DNA of 64,000 bases, from contig CM049395.1 of NCBI GenBank assembly GCA_026929865.2, positions 15,764,001 to 15,828,000 on the forward strand, in the 5' to 3' direction. Every line of letters starts with the position of its first letter. Position 1 is the first letter of the stretch. Shown here piece by piece: positions 48,703 through 60,621 of the stretch. A program made the position numbers and the translations under genes. The DNA is from Hyperoplus lanceolatus (Eukaryota; Chordata; Actinopteri; Uranoscopiformes; Ammodytidae). The notes beneath the pieces are model-generated. The model did no database searches. It worked only from the letters and a program-made list of their open reading frames with translations, and was not told the origin of the DNA.

Positions 48703-49802
48703 TAAATGAGAAGGCCCCGTAGATTCAAACTTACAAACAAATTACTCTTGAGGTATTTGATTTTGTGTCTGTTTGACATCATGTTGTTCTGATTTTTGGT
48801 AGTTTCGAGCCTCTTGCGTTGTCTTGCATCTCTTTGTAGTAATTATATGTATTTGTGGTCATGTTGTGTTGCTTTTTGGTATAGTTGTGTGCCTTTATTC
48901 AGATATTCTGCATCTGCATTTTGCATCCTTTTGTAGTCATTTTGCATATCCATGTAGTAATTTTCTGTCTTTTTGTTGTGGTTCTGCATTTCTTTGTAGG
49001 CCCAGCAGCCCAAGGGAGCTGGGGGCCCCAGTAGATTTGTTGTCAAGTGGAGAAAAAAAAGCCTTCTTAACAAGTTGATTTCAGGCTATTCTACCCATCC
49101 AAAGTTGAACTATAAACTGAGTCTGCTGTGAGTCTAAGGACAGAAGGCCTAAATGAGAGCTGACTACTGGCAATGATTAATTATTTCATGATAATTATGT
49201 ACAACCTAACTTTAAAATTTAAAGTAGGACTCAAGGCGCTCATTCAGAATGTGCCCAGTGTTCCCACATTGGGCCATGGCGCATGTACTGTATATGATGT
49301 ACTGGTAAGACGCTATATACAGATACAAGACCAAGTCAAAATGTAATTTATACATTACCACAACTAAATTACATATTGTTGTTGTTTTACTTGATCAACC
49401 TGAAAGCTTAGTTCAAAGATAATTGTCAAAATAAGTAATTAATACAATTAACAACCATAAACAAAGAGAAGATGCTAAAGACATTTTAAATAAGGAGCAC
49501 ACAAAATCCTACACAATATCCCCATACACACATGTACAGTGTTTTTTGTTTAACTTTGCCAGTATCATCACAACCACCTAATTACTTCTGAAGATTTATA
49601 TTGTGGAAAATGTCAAGAGGCAGGACTGCTTTGGCAATATAGGATGTTTAAATATGGTTTTGGCATCAATGTGATTAAGCACCTTTATTTGTTGAGCATT
49701 TATTTAGCTGGAATAATCTTTGCAAAATGTACAAGCTTTTCCAACGCAAAAGTACTTTTTATGCTGAATGACCCATATATTTAATTAACATTTCAATCAA
49801 CA
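48703..49802. other. intergenic DNA, nothing recognised
   Basis: AT-rich, with loosely repeated TTTGTAGTCATTTTGCAT-like words at 48820-49000. No gene. Confidence 0.5.
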
Positions 49803-49818
49803 TCTATCGTATCTATCG

Positions 49819-49863
<45 letters not shown>

Positions 49864-49876
49864 GTCTATCTATCTA

Positions 49877-49966
<90 letters not shown>

Positions 49967-49976
49967 CATCTATCTA
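49803..49976. repeat. (TATC)n-(TCTG)n tetranucleotide microsatellite
   Basis: About 16 TATC units followed by about 27 TGTC units. A short continuation (TATCTGTCTATCTGTC) lies at 53328-53345, beyond the Tc1 at 49977-53327, showing that the transposon entered this microsatellite. Confidence 0.95.
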
Positions 49977-50141
49977 CAGTGGAGGAAATAAGTATTTGAT
50001 CCCTCACTGATTTTGTAAGTTTGCCCACTTACAATGAAATGAACGGTGTATCATTTTAATGTTAGGTTTATTTTAATAGTGATAGACAGAATATCAAAAA
50101 GAAAATCCAGATAATCACATTTTTAAAAAAGATAGAAATTA

Positions 50142-51289
50142 CAGTTTTTCTCAGTCGCTTTGGTGCTTTTCTCACATCACTATTAACATTTGCACAGCAG
50201 TTAGTGCATTTCTTAAAACAATTAGTGCAATCTGCAAAACCTAGTGGATAACCTGCAAAAGTACGTCACTTGCTCAAAATGGATAGTCTATTCCTCAAAA
50301 GCAAGTATTCATGTCAATGAAACTGCCAGTGTCATCAAAATGAGAAGTCTTGACACCATCGTTTATGAACAAGATAGTCAAATGGCTTTGTCATGTTTTC
50401 ATTATGACAGTTTATTCTCTCAGTGTTTTCCAATGCAAAAAAAAGGCCAGAACTCGGTGACACTACCTGAAAATGCTCAAGACAGCACTATACACTACTT
50501 GTACAGCCATTTGAAAACTACAGTAAAGTTATACATTGCTGTAGTTAGGGGAGTAAGTGAGTACAAGACACTGAATACGTATGTTTCACATTTTTACTGT
50601 ATCTGCTCTTTGCAATTCTACAGCATTGTGCAAAAGAAAAATATACTTCAGTCACTTATTTAGAACAAACATAAAAAACACCCTTTTGGTAGAGCTGTGC
50701 ACAAATGTGAACAATATAACAGGACATATTGTAACTGAACATATATTGGTAAATCATTCTGGCACATCCAGACGTTCCTGTCTGTCTGGCCACATATTTT
50801 CATCTACATCACAACGAATATTATCCCTTGCAATGCAGCGAGGAAAGTCATTGGTTACAACTAATACTTCACACACCTCCTCGTGAGTGAAAGCTGAAGT
50901 CTACCTGAGAGCAATTGTTCAATTTAGGAGACATTTCCAGGAAAAAATTATAAAGAAAGGTATAAAATTTGCTTGACAGAATTTGACAACTAGTTCAACA
51001 ATTTTGTATGTAATGACTCATGCAATGAAATGAAGACTATTAGTTTTATATGGAACAACTATTCAGCATCCATAAATATAGTTCATTTTGACTGACATGA
51101 CATAAGCAAAGCAGAGAATTGTATGAAAGCAACTGATACATGTCCAAACGCATTTGCAATTTGTTCAGAGGAAGGAGAAATTGCTACTATGATGTGCTCA
51201 AATGACTAAATGTTGCGGAGGTTGAACTAATAGTTCTGAGAATTTTCATTCTGATCTGAGAAAAGCACCAAAGCAACTGAGAAAAACTG
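50142..51289. mobile_element. mariner-type non-autonomous element nested in the Tc1
   Basis: CAGTTTTTCTCAGTCGCTTT at the left and AAAGCAACTGAGAAAAACTG at the right, flanked by TA (50140-50141 and 51290-51291). Length is 1148 bp. It has a frame of 139 codons at 50244-50663 without recognisable domains, probably fortuitous. Confidence 0.85.
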
Positions 51290-51359
51290 TATTTTGCATT
51301 TCATTGAGTGAAATAAGTATTTGATTCCCTATCAAAACATTGCTTAGTACTTGGTGGAG

Positions 51360-52354
51360 AAACCCTTGTTGGCAAGTACAGAGGTCAGACGTGTCTTTTA
51401 GTTGATGACCAGGTTTGCACACACCTCAGGAGGATATTTGGACCACTCCTCTTTGCAGATCCTCTCCTACTCTTTAAGGTTTTGAGGCTGTTGCTTGAGC
51501 TTTAGCTCCTTCCACAGATCTATTGGATTAAGGTCCAGAGACTGGCTAGGCCACTCCATGACCTTAATGTGCTTCTTCTTGAGCCACTCCTTGTTGCCTT
51601 TGCTGTATTTTTAGGGTCATTGACGTGCTGTAAGACCCATCCACAACCCATTTTTACGGACCTGGCTGAGAGAAAGAGGTTGTCATCCAGTATTTCATGG
51701 TACATGGCCTCATACATAGTTCCCTCGATGCAGTGAAGTCCACCTGTCCCCTTAGAAGAGAAACACCCCCAAAGCATAATGCTTCAACCTCCATGCTCGA
51801 CTGTGGGGATGGTGTTCTTGGGGTCATAGTCAGAATTCCTCTTCCTCCAAGCATGGTGAGTCACTAGGATACCAAAGAACTTGATTTTCGTCTAATCTGA
51901 CCACATCACCTTCTCCCAAGCATTCTCTGAGTCGTTCAGGTGTTCATTGGCAAACTTCAGACAGGCCTGTAAATGTGCCTTCTTGAGCAGGGGGACCTTA
52001 CGTGCACTACAGGATTTCAATCCATTACGGCATAGTGTGTTACCAATGGTTTTCTTGGTGACTGTGGTCCCAGCTGCCTTGGGATCATAAACAGTCTCCT
52101 CCCGTGTAGATCTGGGCTGATTCCTCACCTTTCTCATGATCATTGATACCCCACGAGGTGAGATCTTGCATGGAGCCCCAAACCGAGGGAGATTGATGGT
52201 CATTTTGTGTTTCTTTCATTTTCAAATAATCTCACCAACAGTTGTCTCCTTCTCACCCAGTTTCTCACCACTGGTCTTGTAGTCTATTCCGGCCTTGTGC
52301 AGGTCTACAATCTTGTCCCTGATGTTCTTAGACAGCTCTTTGGTCTTGCCCATG
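51360..52354 (-). pseudogene. broken Tc1 transposase
   Basis: The minus strand starts MGKTKELS near 52354. It continues as [41 protein letters not shown] and [20 protein letters not shown], then a degraded end. Several stops and frame changes are present, so no protein is made. It is older than the transposase at 6336-7339. Confidence 0.85.
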
Positions 52355-52492
52355 ATGGAGATGTTGTAGTTTGATTTAATGACCATGTGGACAGGTGTCT
52401 TTTATACAGGTAACAAGTTGAGACGGGTGTGTTTTATACAGGAAACTAGTTGAGATTAGGAGTACATTTTTAAAGCACAAGGACTAATCTGT

Positions 52493-53090
52493 TAGCCTGG
52501 CGCTACCAGACCATCGTACTTCATTTCATTTGTACAGAAGGTCTGGAAGTGCTGTAATTGGCAAACGTTCACTCACTTGGAGGCGGGTGTCTGTTGAAGT
52601 TTAAAACTATTGGATCTGCGCAGTGCCACTCTGGTTTATCCAACCAATCGCATATCGTTTGGTCGTGAGCCGGCTGTTGACGGTGCATTCAGGGAACTCG
52701 GAAATTTCCGACTTCACTACATATTGTAGTCTATGGATCTACCGGTACCTGGCAATGGTAACTTGCTAGAGCCTAACGTTTAGTTATTTGGATGTGAAAG
52801 GTTGTAGGCGTCCATACTTTCCCGAGCAGATGCACTGGAACACAGACAGGTCGGATCTCGGAACTAACAAGTCGGAAGTTTCCGAGTTCCGAGCATAAGG
52901 GAACGCAGCATTCAACTGAAACTGGAGCGCGACTTCGACCCTCATCGTTTTCAGCCACTTCTTCTGTTCGCTGATTGGATACTCAGAAATCTGTTCGGAA
53001 AAATCTCACAAATACGCCCCACCACCAGACTGACTACTGAAGGGAAAATTAAATTTGGGCGGAAGTAGGTAGGCGGGCGGAGCCAGGCTA
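52493..53090. mobile_element. MITE copy 2 (TAGCCTGGC ends, 9-bp TSD)
   Basis: Same family as 12510-12883. Perfect 9-bp repeats CTAATCTGT lie at 52484-52492 and 53091-53099. It is 598 bp because it carries a fold-back insert at about 52680-52913. Confidence 0.88.
52680..52913. mobile_element. fold-back MITE inside MITE copy 2
   Basis: Sequence absent from copy 1 and bounded by inverted segments: GAACTCGGAAATTTCCGACT at the left and AGTCGGAAGTTTCCGAGTTC at the right. The exact ends are uncertain by a few bases. Confidence 0.7.
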
Positions 53091-53529
53091 CTAATCTGTG
53101 GGAGCCAGAATTCTTTATGGTTGGTAGGGGATCAAATACTTATTTCACTCAATGAAATGCAAAATAATTTATACCTTTTTTTAATGTGATTTTCTGGATT
53201 TTCTTTTTGATATTCTGTCTATCACTGTTAAAATAAACCTAGCTTTGAAATCATAGACCGCTCATTTGTTTGTAAGTGGGCAAATTTAGAAAATCTGTGA
53301 GGGATCAAATACTTATTTCCTCCACTGTATCTGTCTATCTGTCTACTGTATACTATTAATTACATATTAAGCAATAGAGGATTTAATCCACATCAGTCAC
53401 TCATAGGATTGTTTTACATGTTCTGAGCTCAAGCTTCTCAGTCTGTGGCCACACTGAGTGCATTTACACAAGCGAACAATAAATCCATACACTGTACTAT
53501 CAGACAAATCAAAAGCAGAATAACGTTTT

Positions 53530-55234
53530 GGGTCATTCTACAGATTCGGTGCCCTTTATAATCTTTCAATGTCCCAAGCATGTCTACTAATACAACTTTA
53601 AAGAACATGTATTTAAGAACATTTCAACCAGATTTTTTTAAAGTTCTGCATGTTTTTTAATGTGCTGTAGGAAATAAAAAAGGAAAATACTAATTTATTT
53701 CAACATTTACATGTTTTCTCTCTTTGATTATTGGGAATTCTGCCTGTCCCCATTCAACATCATAAAAAGAATACTATCCATTTTGAGTACTCAATGTTAA
53801 ATAACACTGCATTTTTTGGTTTAATTTAATTAAAATGGGTAATTTTAAAGAATAAAACATTTAATATAAAGTATAATTTAAATTTTTTTAAGTAATTTAA
53901 GCGTTTATTCCTGTCCTTGCGTTTCATTCAACCCCGTAACGCAACCACTCTCCCCCTACCATAAAATAATGGTACGACCCCTTTGACATTCTTCATGAGC
54001 AATTGACATCAGCAAAGTCTTCTGAACATCATGGTGAAGCAAGTGGTAGGCTTCTCATTAACTTTCTATGAATAGTTGAAGATTTTTATGTACAAATGGG
54101 CTTTGTCAAGCTTAGGGTTTCAACACTGTTAGGAGGAAAACTCATGGTAAACCAGGTGTGTCAAAAAATAAAGTTTGCATAAATATCTACATTGTATAAT
54201 GCCATGTGGTGCACTACTAGCTGCTAGCATGAACACATCAACAAAAGATTAGCATAAAACTTTCAACCCCATCACATTCAGCCCCGTCACACTTCTTATT
54301 GTAACAGGGTTGTAACAGGATTGAATCCCTGGTACATCTTTGTAATATTTTAGGTACTTTTCTTATTAAATATGACATTAAAGACCTACTTAACTGGTGG
54401 GAATATGAAGGTGTATTGAACTCTAAGATCATATGTAATATAAATATGCAAACACTTAAGAAATTGGTTCATCCTAGCCTGAGAAAAGGCAGAAAGAGTG
54501 TTTATGGTCTCACTATCTAACCCTATTTTTACCATGTAAGACATCACACATGGTCAAATGTAGGGTTAGGATTAACAGGACAGCTGGGCAAAGGGAAGAA
54601 AAACCTCCTTCATTACATTAATTCACAAAAATGTGGGTTTTATACAAAGACTTTAAAAAAGTGACATCATCATTCAACCCTGTTATATGATTTTCAACTC
54701 CGTTGTTCAGCATTTCTTTGCATTTTTGTATTAAATATACAACATATAACATCAACATGTGTTTACTTGTGTGTGTTGTAACTGGAAAAACAAGTAGATG
54801 AATATATTTTTTAATTACATGACATTACTGCATACGAGCAGTGAAAATGCGAGTGGGAAGACAAATATTTTCATCATAACCGGTCTTGGATGGTGCTTGA
54901 GGCTTTTTTTAAAAAAAATTATTGAATAACATTATGTGATTATTAACAAGGGACATCTAAACTGAGAGATCATGTCAGAATATTATCAGAAACCCATTCT
55001 AAATATTAGCACCTGAATAACAAAATGACCGTAACGGGGTTGAATTAAAGTATGGCATGTTTCTGAAAATTTCTCAAAATAACAATTTTAATGTTGATGT
55101 TGAGATGGGAAAATATTGTTTCAATTACATGTTAATATCAATATGTCACATCACATCAAAAAAAGTTTAGAATTTGAATGCACTTTTTTTTCTTACAATC
55201 AAACACAAAGGGCACCGATTCTATAGAATGACCC
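53530..55234. mobile_element. non-coding TIR element with iterated TTCAACCCCGTTAC motif
   Basis: GGGTCATTCTACAGATTCGG at the left and its near-inverse CCGATTCTATAGAATGACCC at the right; TTTT on each side may be a 4-bp target repeat. Length is 1705 bp with no transposase. A motif like TTCAACCCCGTTAC recurs about eight times in both orientations (53927, 54261, 54278, 54301, 54671, 54692, 55029). The class is not recognised. Confidence 0.72.
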
Positions 55235-56800
55235 TTTTATCTTCCAGTTGCAGACATTGTCTCACAGTATTTGCAGTCTGTACTACCGATCCATGATGTG
55301 CTTGTATAAACATGTGTGGTGAGCAGACACCTGTCCCATCGTTGGCCATTGACAATACAACAGATGGCAGCGATACAAATATATAATGTGATTCTCTCTG
55401 TATGAAACAAGCAGCAGAGCTAGTTTGTAAATAGATTATTTTCTATGAGCCCCGAGGGGACGAGCATTTTCTGATAATGGATTTGGGCATAAAGCCTGAT
55501 GTGCTTGGTGGTGTAATAGCAAATTTTTGTGTTGTATGGAAGTATAAAACCATTATACGAAACTAAGATGTAATTGCTTCGGAACGATTAGACTACACCG
55601 GCTGAGGAGGATCTGGCGCCTGATAACTCACTTCATGTTCATTTGAAATGATAGGGCGCCACCTACTGGCTTTACTAGCACTCAGTCCCTTTTTTATAAA
55701 TCTTTTTATTGGAGGATGAAGGATGTTACATTTTACAGGAAGTAAAACAGTACTCCATTTTAATTTTGTCTTAACCAAATAAAACCTTATACAAACAAAC
55801 AAACAAAAAAGTAGCAACAATAACATTGCTTAGTAATATCCCCCCCCTTCCAAACAGCACTCAGTCCCTTACATGGCTTTGAGTTTCCCCTGTCATAGTT
55901 TTGTACATTGACAGCGTTTTTTGACTACATTAATTGTAGAGAAATGGCTATCAAATTACTTTAAATAACTAGTAAATTCATGTCTTCTTTTTTTGGACAT
56001 AACTCGAGATGTGGTCAACACGTCCCACTGATCCTATTTGTGTTGAATTTTCAGATTTGATGTAGTCAGTTAAAGGTTCATAACTATTTACTGTATATTT
56101 CACTTGGCCACATGAAAAATCCTGTTCCAAAGCATTCTCCATGGTGCTAGGAAAGATATTCTGGTAAAGAAAATATTGAATCCTAGATTTTCTGTTTGCA
56201 TAAAAAGTAGTTCAATGTTAATAGGTTGAGTGTAAAAACTCTGGAATTTACATATGCAAACAGTATCCTAAAGCATGTACATATACCCCTCACTGCTATT
56301 TAAATATTACTTATATACATATGCACAGTACTGGTTACACTGAGCTCTGTGCAATTCAATTAAAGTTTAATCACAGCGATATATTTAGATCTAATCTAAT
56401 CTAAATAATAATAATACCCAACATGTTAGTTTCATTATTGTTAAATGTTATTCTCAAATTTCCAGACAAATTATTCCAAGTACACATTTGTAGTATTTAT
56501 CCTCTGTTTAGGTACAGTCCTGATTTTCCATTCTAAATTTTTTTTATACCTTATTGTAGGAACGTATAATATTCTGATGAGTTATTTTTACATTTACATC
56601 ATCCTACAACATTTTTTTTATACATATATATATATATAAATGTAAACAATATAAATAAATGAATTAGTAAATAAATAAATAAACAAAACAAAACACAATA
56701 ATTATAAATTATATATATATATATCCACATATGCATAGCCCTACATACAAAATATATTCATCAGTACACATATACTAAAAAAAAACACTTAATGTATATA
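55235..56800. other. intergenic DNA
   Basis: AT-rich. An A/T-only stretch with TATATA repeats lies at 56600-56760. No gene recognised. Confidence 0.5.
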
Positions 56801-58105
56801 GGGGAGAATGGGGTAATGTGAGTCACTTTTTACATTTGCTCCCCTCTTAGCGAGCTTAAATTATTTATCAGTCAAATTTACACATTTCCCATTAATTCAG
56901 GATGTTTCCTAGAAATGGGCATTAGCAGAATTTATTCAAGACAAAGGGCAGTGAAAATATGATTGTTTAAAAAAAAGTTGTCTTGTGTATCACTTTACCC
57001 CAGCTGTGGGGTAAACTGAGACAGACCAGAGAAATCAATGGGGTAAACTGATCCACTTACTTTTTCCACTCTGAAACTACCATAACAACACATGTTGTAA
57101 CAGTTAGAATCCTGACAGCTAGCTTGATAACCAAATATTCCAAAACTAATGTCGGACTAGTAACAGAATCATTGGGTTTGGTCAAATAAGCAAAATATTT
57201 CTCTAAACAATTGAAAGTAACTCTTATCAAATACAACATATAATTTATATTCAATAAATAACATTCAAATGACAGATAAAACCAGTTAGATTAAAACACA
57301 GTCTGGGGATCATAACACAGGACCCTTAGAGCTAGCTAGTGTCTGGGGGTCAGAGCAAAGAATAATCAGAACCAGCTAGAACAGCCTTGGACTCAGAACA
57401 CAGGACTAGACCCAGCTGTCATTTCCCATCTTTTGAGTCTTTGATTAATATTTTTCTGCATTTGTTTTATTGGGATCATTCATTGAATAAAGACATATTA
57501 CTGAGAGTCTATTGATGTTAAAGGTCACTCTCCTGTCCCCCACATACATACGTGCCAAACCATGCCCTTGCTGACACCCCTTCAACCATCAACCCCCACC
57601 TCCAACCCACACTGTCTTTTGTCTTATTCAAACTAGTCTCGTTGCTACCTCAAATACTGTATAATGGATTCATTAAAAGAGGGCACAGACACTGTCTCAC
57701 TTTATCCCACAGCATTTGTCTCACTTTACCCCACTGCCACAATTTGAGAACAAACTAGCCTACCTCTCTCAGCTTTTCAGGCTAATCTTCAGCTATCATC
57801 ATAACATGGTTTCATATGTTGGTAGTTCATCAACATGTATGATAGAAGTTTTTCTACTTGAATAAATTTGCTTTGGCACAACAATCGATTAAGTTGACAG
57901 CAAGAAAATTTACTTTTACATGCAAAAATTACATATTTGTGAAAAAACATGCTTAAAACATCACCATGAGGTACTATCTTTCATGGCCAAGGGGAAATGA
58001 GAGGGGCTTGAAAACATATATATATATGACCAAAAATGTGTTCCATTGCCTAGATACAGGGGGTGTCTCACATTATCCGATGTTTTACATTCCCCCGTTC
58101 TCCCC
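56801..58105. mobile_element. non-coding element with iterated GGGGTAAACTGAG motif
   Basis: GGGGAGAATGGGGTAATGTG at the left; CACATTATCC and GTTCTCCCC at the right. Within it the motif GGGGTAA-NTGAG or its inverse appears about seven times (56811, 56990, 57008, 57039, 57693, 57718, 58065). Length is 1305 bp with no transposase. A related element begins at 63443. Confidence 0.7.
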
Positions 58106-59826
58106 ATATACACAAATTAACTCTTCCAGCTCTTCATGACTATCTTCAAAATATTTAATTAGAATCCATATATGTAAACCATTTATTCCACCGTTTCAAA
58201 AACTCAGTTTCTAGATTTCAAATTCTGTAGGTTATTCTTTCCATTTCTAGAATATTATTTACATTTGACTTCCAGTTTTTAAAAGATGGTGGAGTAGGTT
58301 TTAACCAGTTCCTTGTTATCTGTTTCATCGCTGCTATCCCAAGTATCCTAAATAAGTATTTGTCTCTTTCTACTGTTAATTCAGCCGGTGTTACACCTAA
58401 AATTAAGCATTTTGACATTCCATTCTGCAATTTTGGTCCAAATTAAAAAAAAAGAAACAACACCAAGTCTTCCCATTGGAATCAATGAGCAAAAAATATT
58501 AGTTCAAGACATGACCAGGATGGAATAAGATAGTACTTGATGTTATCACTGTACAAATGTTCTCCAGTGATTTAATGTTGCACTTCCAAAAGTTGGCAGA
58601 CCTTTGAGAGGCAGATTAAAATAAGATTCATTCAAATCATCTGACAGATGTCTGACTTTTAATATGTAATATGAGTCACATTTCAGAAACACTGGAGCCT
58701 ACATTTCCCATGATGCAACCCTAGTTTGTAACACAAATTTCCAATCTCAAACTGAAGTGTTTTTTCTGACTTTCTGAACCAACAAAAATTATTTATACAA
58801 CTGTTTTCACAGGCCGAGTAGTTCTCCCCATCATAAGTAAACTGACAGTGTAAAATATACAGTAAGTTACCATAGTAAAGACAGCAAAACCTTTATGGAG
58901 CCAATGGAAATACACTCAGTACCTCTCACAGTACACGCATGGTCTGTGTGCTGATGCAGATTTTGATCATCTCAAAAGAAGAAAAAAAAAATATTTTGGC
59001 CGTCAGATACTCCAGAAACTCAAGTCTTCATTGTGATGAAACTCTTTGTTATCAGGACCACAGTTCAGCTCACCACAAATATTTTGCAACTCATTCCTTT
59101 TGATAGAAATTATCATGATAATATTAAGGATACAAGCACTTCCATGCCCAGCTGTCCCTGCTATTCTGCCAAGTTATTCACAAAATTAATTGAATAAGAA
59201 GAACATGTTCCTACCCCAGTTCAAACTCAGTGTTTGTAATTGTAGGGTTTTAAAGAGTATGGTAACAGAAACAATTGAAATTCAAGTGGAGAGTACAGAA
59301 GAGTCAGCCGGAGTTAAATTACATGAAAATATGATCCACCCAAGAGAACAAAACATGCTTATATATTTCAAGTTCAAGTTGAAAGTTCATCGCTCCCTTG
59401 ATGTTATTGTGATTACAAACACGCTGAAGTAACATTGCGAATTATGAATACTATAAAAGTTAATAGTCGTTTGGAAACTATGAAATGTTTAATTCCTTTT
59501 TAATTCTTACATTGCTCCTTATCCTTCTCAGAATCTATGAAATGTTATGCAGTTTGAATACATTAAATTCAGTGAGAGCGTTCAGAATATAAGGTACATG
59601 GTAAATAAATGATAATATAATATGCTGATTAAATGTTTTTGTGGCTTTGGAATATTGAGAGAGACTATGTCACTCAATTTAAATGAGCAGTAAAATAAGC
59701 CTGGCCCTCATTTGTGGTTTACGTATATGATAAAACCTGCCATCATGTCCATGTGAATTAAACACATTGTGCTCTCATCTCTTGTCCAGTGTCAGAACAG
59801 GACATGGAACGGGTGATAGAACTATT
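58106..59826. other. intergenic DNA, nothing recognised
   Basis: AT-rich unique-looking DNA without genes. Confidence 0.5.
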
Positions 59827-60000
59827 AAAGGGTCAGTTCACCCACATTACGGCAACAAAAAATGTCACTTGGTTCTAATCAAATTTAGAATGATAGCTTC
59901 AGTGTTTTTATCCTATTTTTTGAGAAATTGCTCTCTAAGAATACTGCCTCTACTGATGTAAAAAAATAGTCCCAAAATAGTTATCAAGAGTAACCTTAAC
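59827..60000. mobile_element. left-end fragment of a TTAA-type MITE
   Basis: TTAAAGGGTCAGTTCACCC is a widely seen fish MITE terminus. No matching right end was found before pias1. Confidence 0.4.
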
Positions 60001-60514
60001 ACTATCTATGTATAGGCCTATCTGACCTTCTCTAATATCAGGTAGCCTAGTCATGATTATGCTACCATAAATGAGGTTACATGGTGGATTGAAAAATAGA
60101 AATAAATAATTGCTGGTGACGAATGCTAACCATATCGCAGACTGATTTGGATCAGATGTGTCTTCAGCTTGGCGATGCTGGCATTTAGTCTTCACTGGCA
60201 TAGGGGAAATGAGCTGAGCTCGAGAGGTGTGACGTTGATGGAAACAAGATATGAGAATTTGGGACTGTTGAGTTCTCATTCTTACAGCCAAAGATTAATT
60301 GCATTTGTGCATTGAGTAGGCCTACTAATGTTTACTTTTTTACATAAAAAAGCAAAGTTTCTTTCTTTCTCAGTTTTTTTTGCAAAGAAAGAAGATTGCT
60401 TGTTGGCTGTTTGTGTGTTAGATGTCTGTTCTATCCAATGCTATTCCATTCTATTGCAACATTTACTGTATCTGTTTTTCCTCTCATCGTTTGTGTTCCT
60501 GAACGCACCCCTTT

Positions 60515-60597
60515 CGCTTCTGGGCGCGTTCACGCGGCGCTCTGCGCGTCCCAGTCATGTGACAACACCTCACCACGCCTGCGCAAACAAATACAAG
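60515..60597 (+). promoter_or_regulatory. pias1: pias1 promoter / 5' UTR with E-box
   Basis: A locally G+C- and CpG-rich stretch directly upstream of the pias1 ATG, with no TATA box. It contains GTCATGTGAC (about 60554-60563), a palindromic-type E-box of the USF/TFE class. The high CpG density continues into the first intron to about 60850. This is typical of a housekeeping-type CpG promoter. Confidence 0.55.
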
Positions 60598-60621
60598 ATG
60601 GCGGAGAGTGCGGAACTGAAG
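60598..60621 (+). CDS. pias1: pias1 first coding exon
   Basis: ATG GCG GAG AGT GCG GAA CTG AAG encodes MAESAELK and is followed at once by the donor GTAAGG. PIAS1, the SUMO E3 ligase and inhibitor of activated STAT, begins MADSAELK with an exon break at the same place. The start context AAGATGG is a good Kozak match, and the gene order map2k5-skor1-pias1 supports the call. Exon 2 (SAP domain) is not seen before the window ends, so the first intron exceeds 3.3 kb. The paralogue (a or b) is undetermined. Confidence 0.9.

Larger units (their letters stand above)
49977..53327 (-). mobile_element. Tc1-like transposon invaded by other elements
   Basis: Ends CAGTGGAGGAAATAAGTATT and its inverse with TA at 49975-49976 and 53328-53329. 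It contains a mariner-type insert (50142-51289) and a MITE (52493-53090). Without these it is about 1.6 kb, the usual Tc1 length. Confidence 0.92.

Noticed and set aside
50244-50663. 139-codon frame as a host gene
   Set aside because: Lies wholly inside a TA-flanked element and has no known domain or codon bias.
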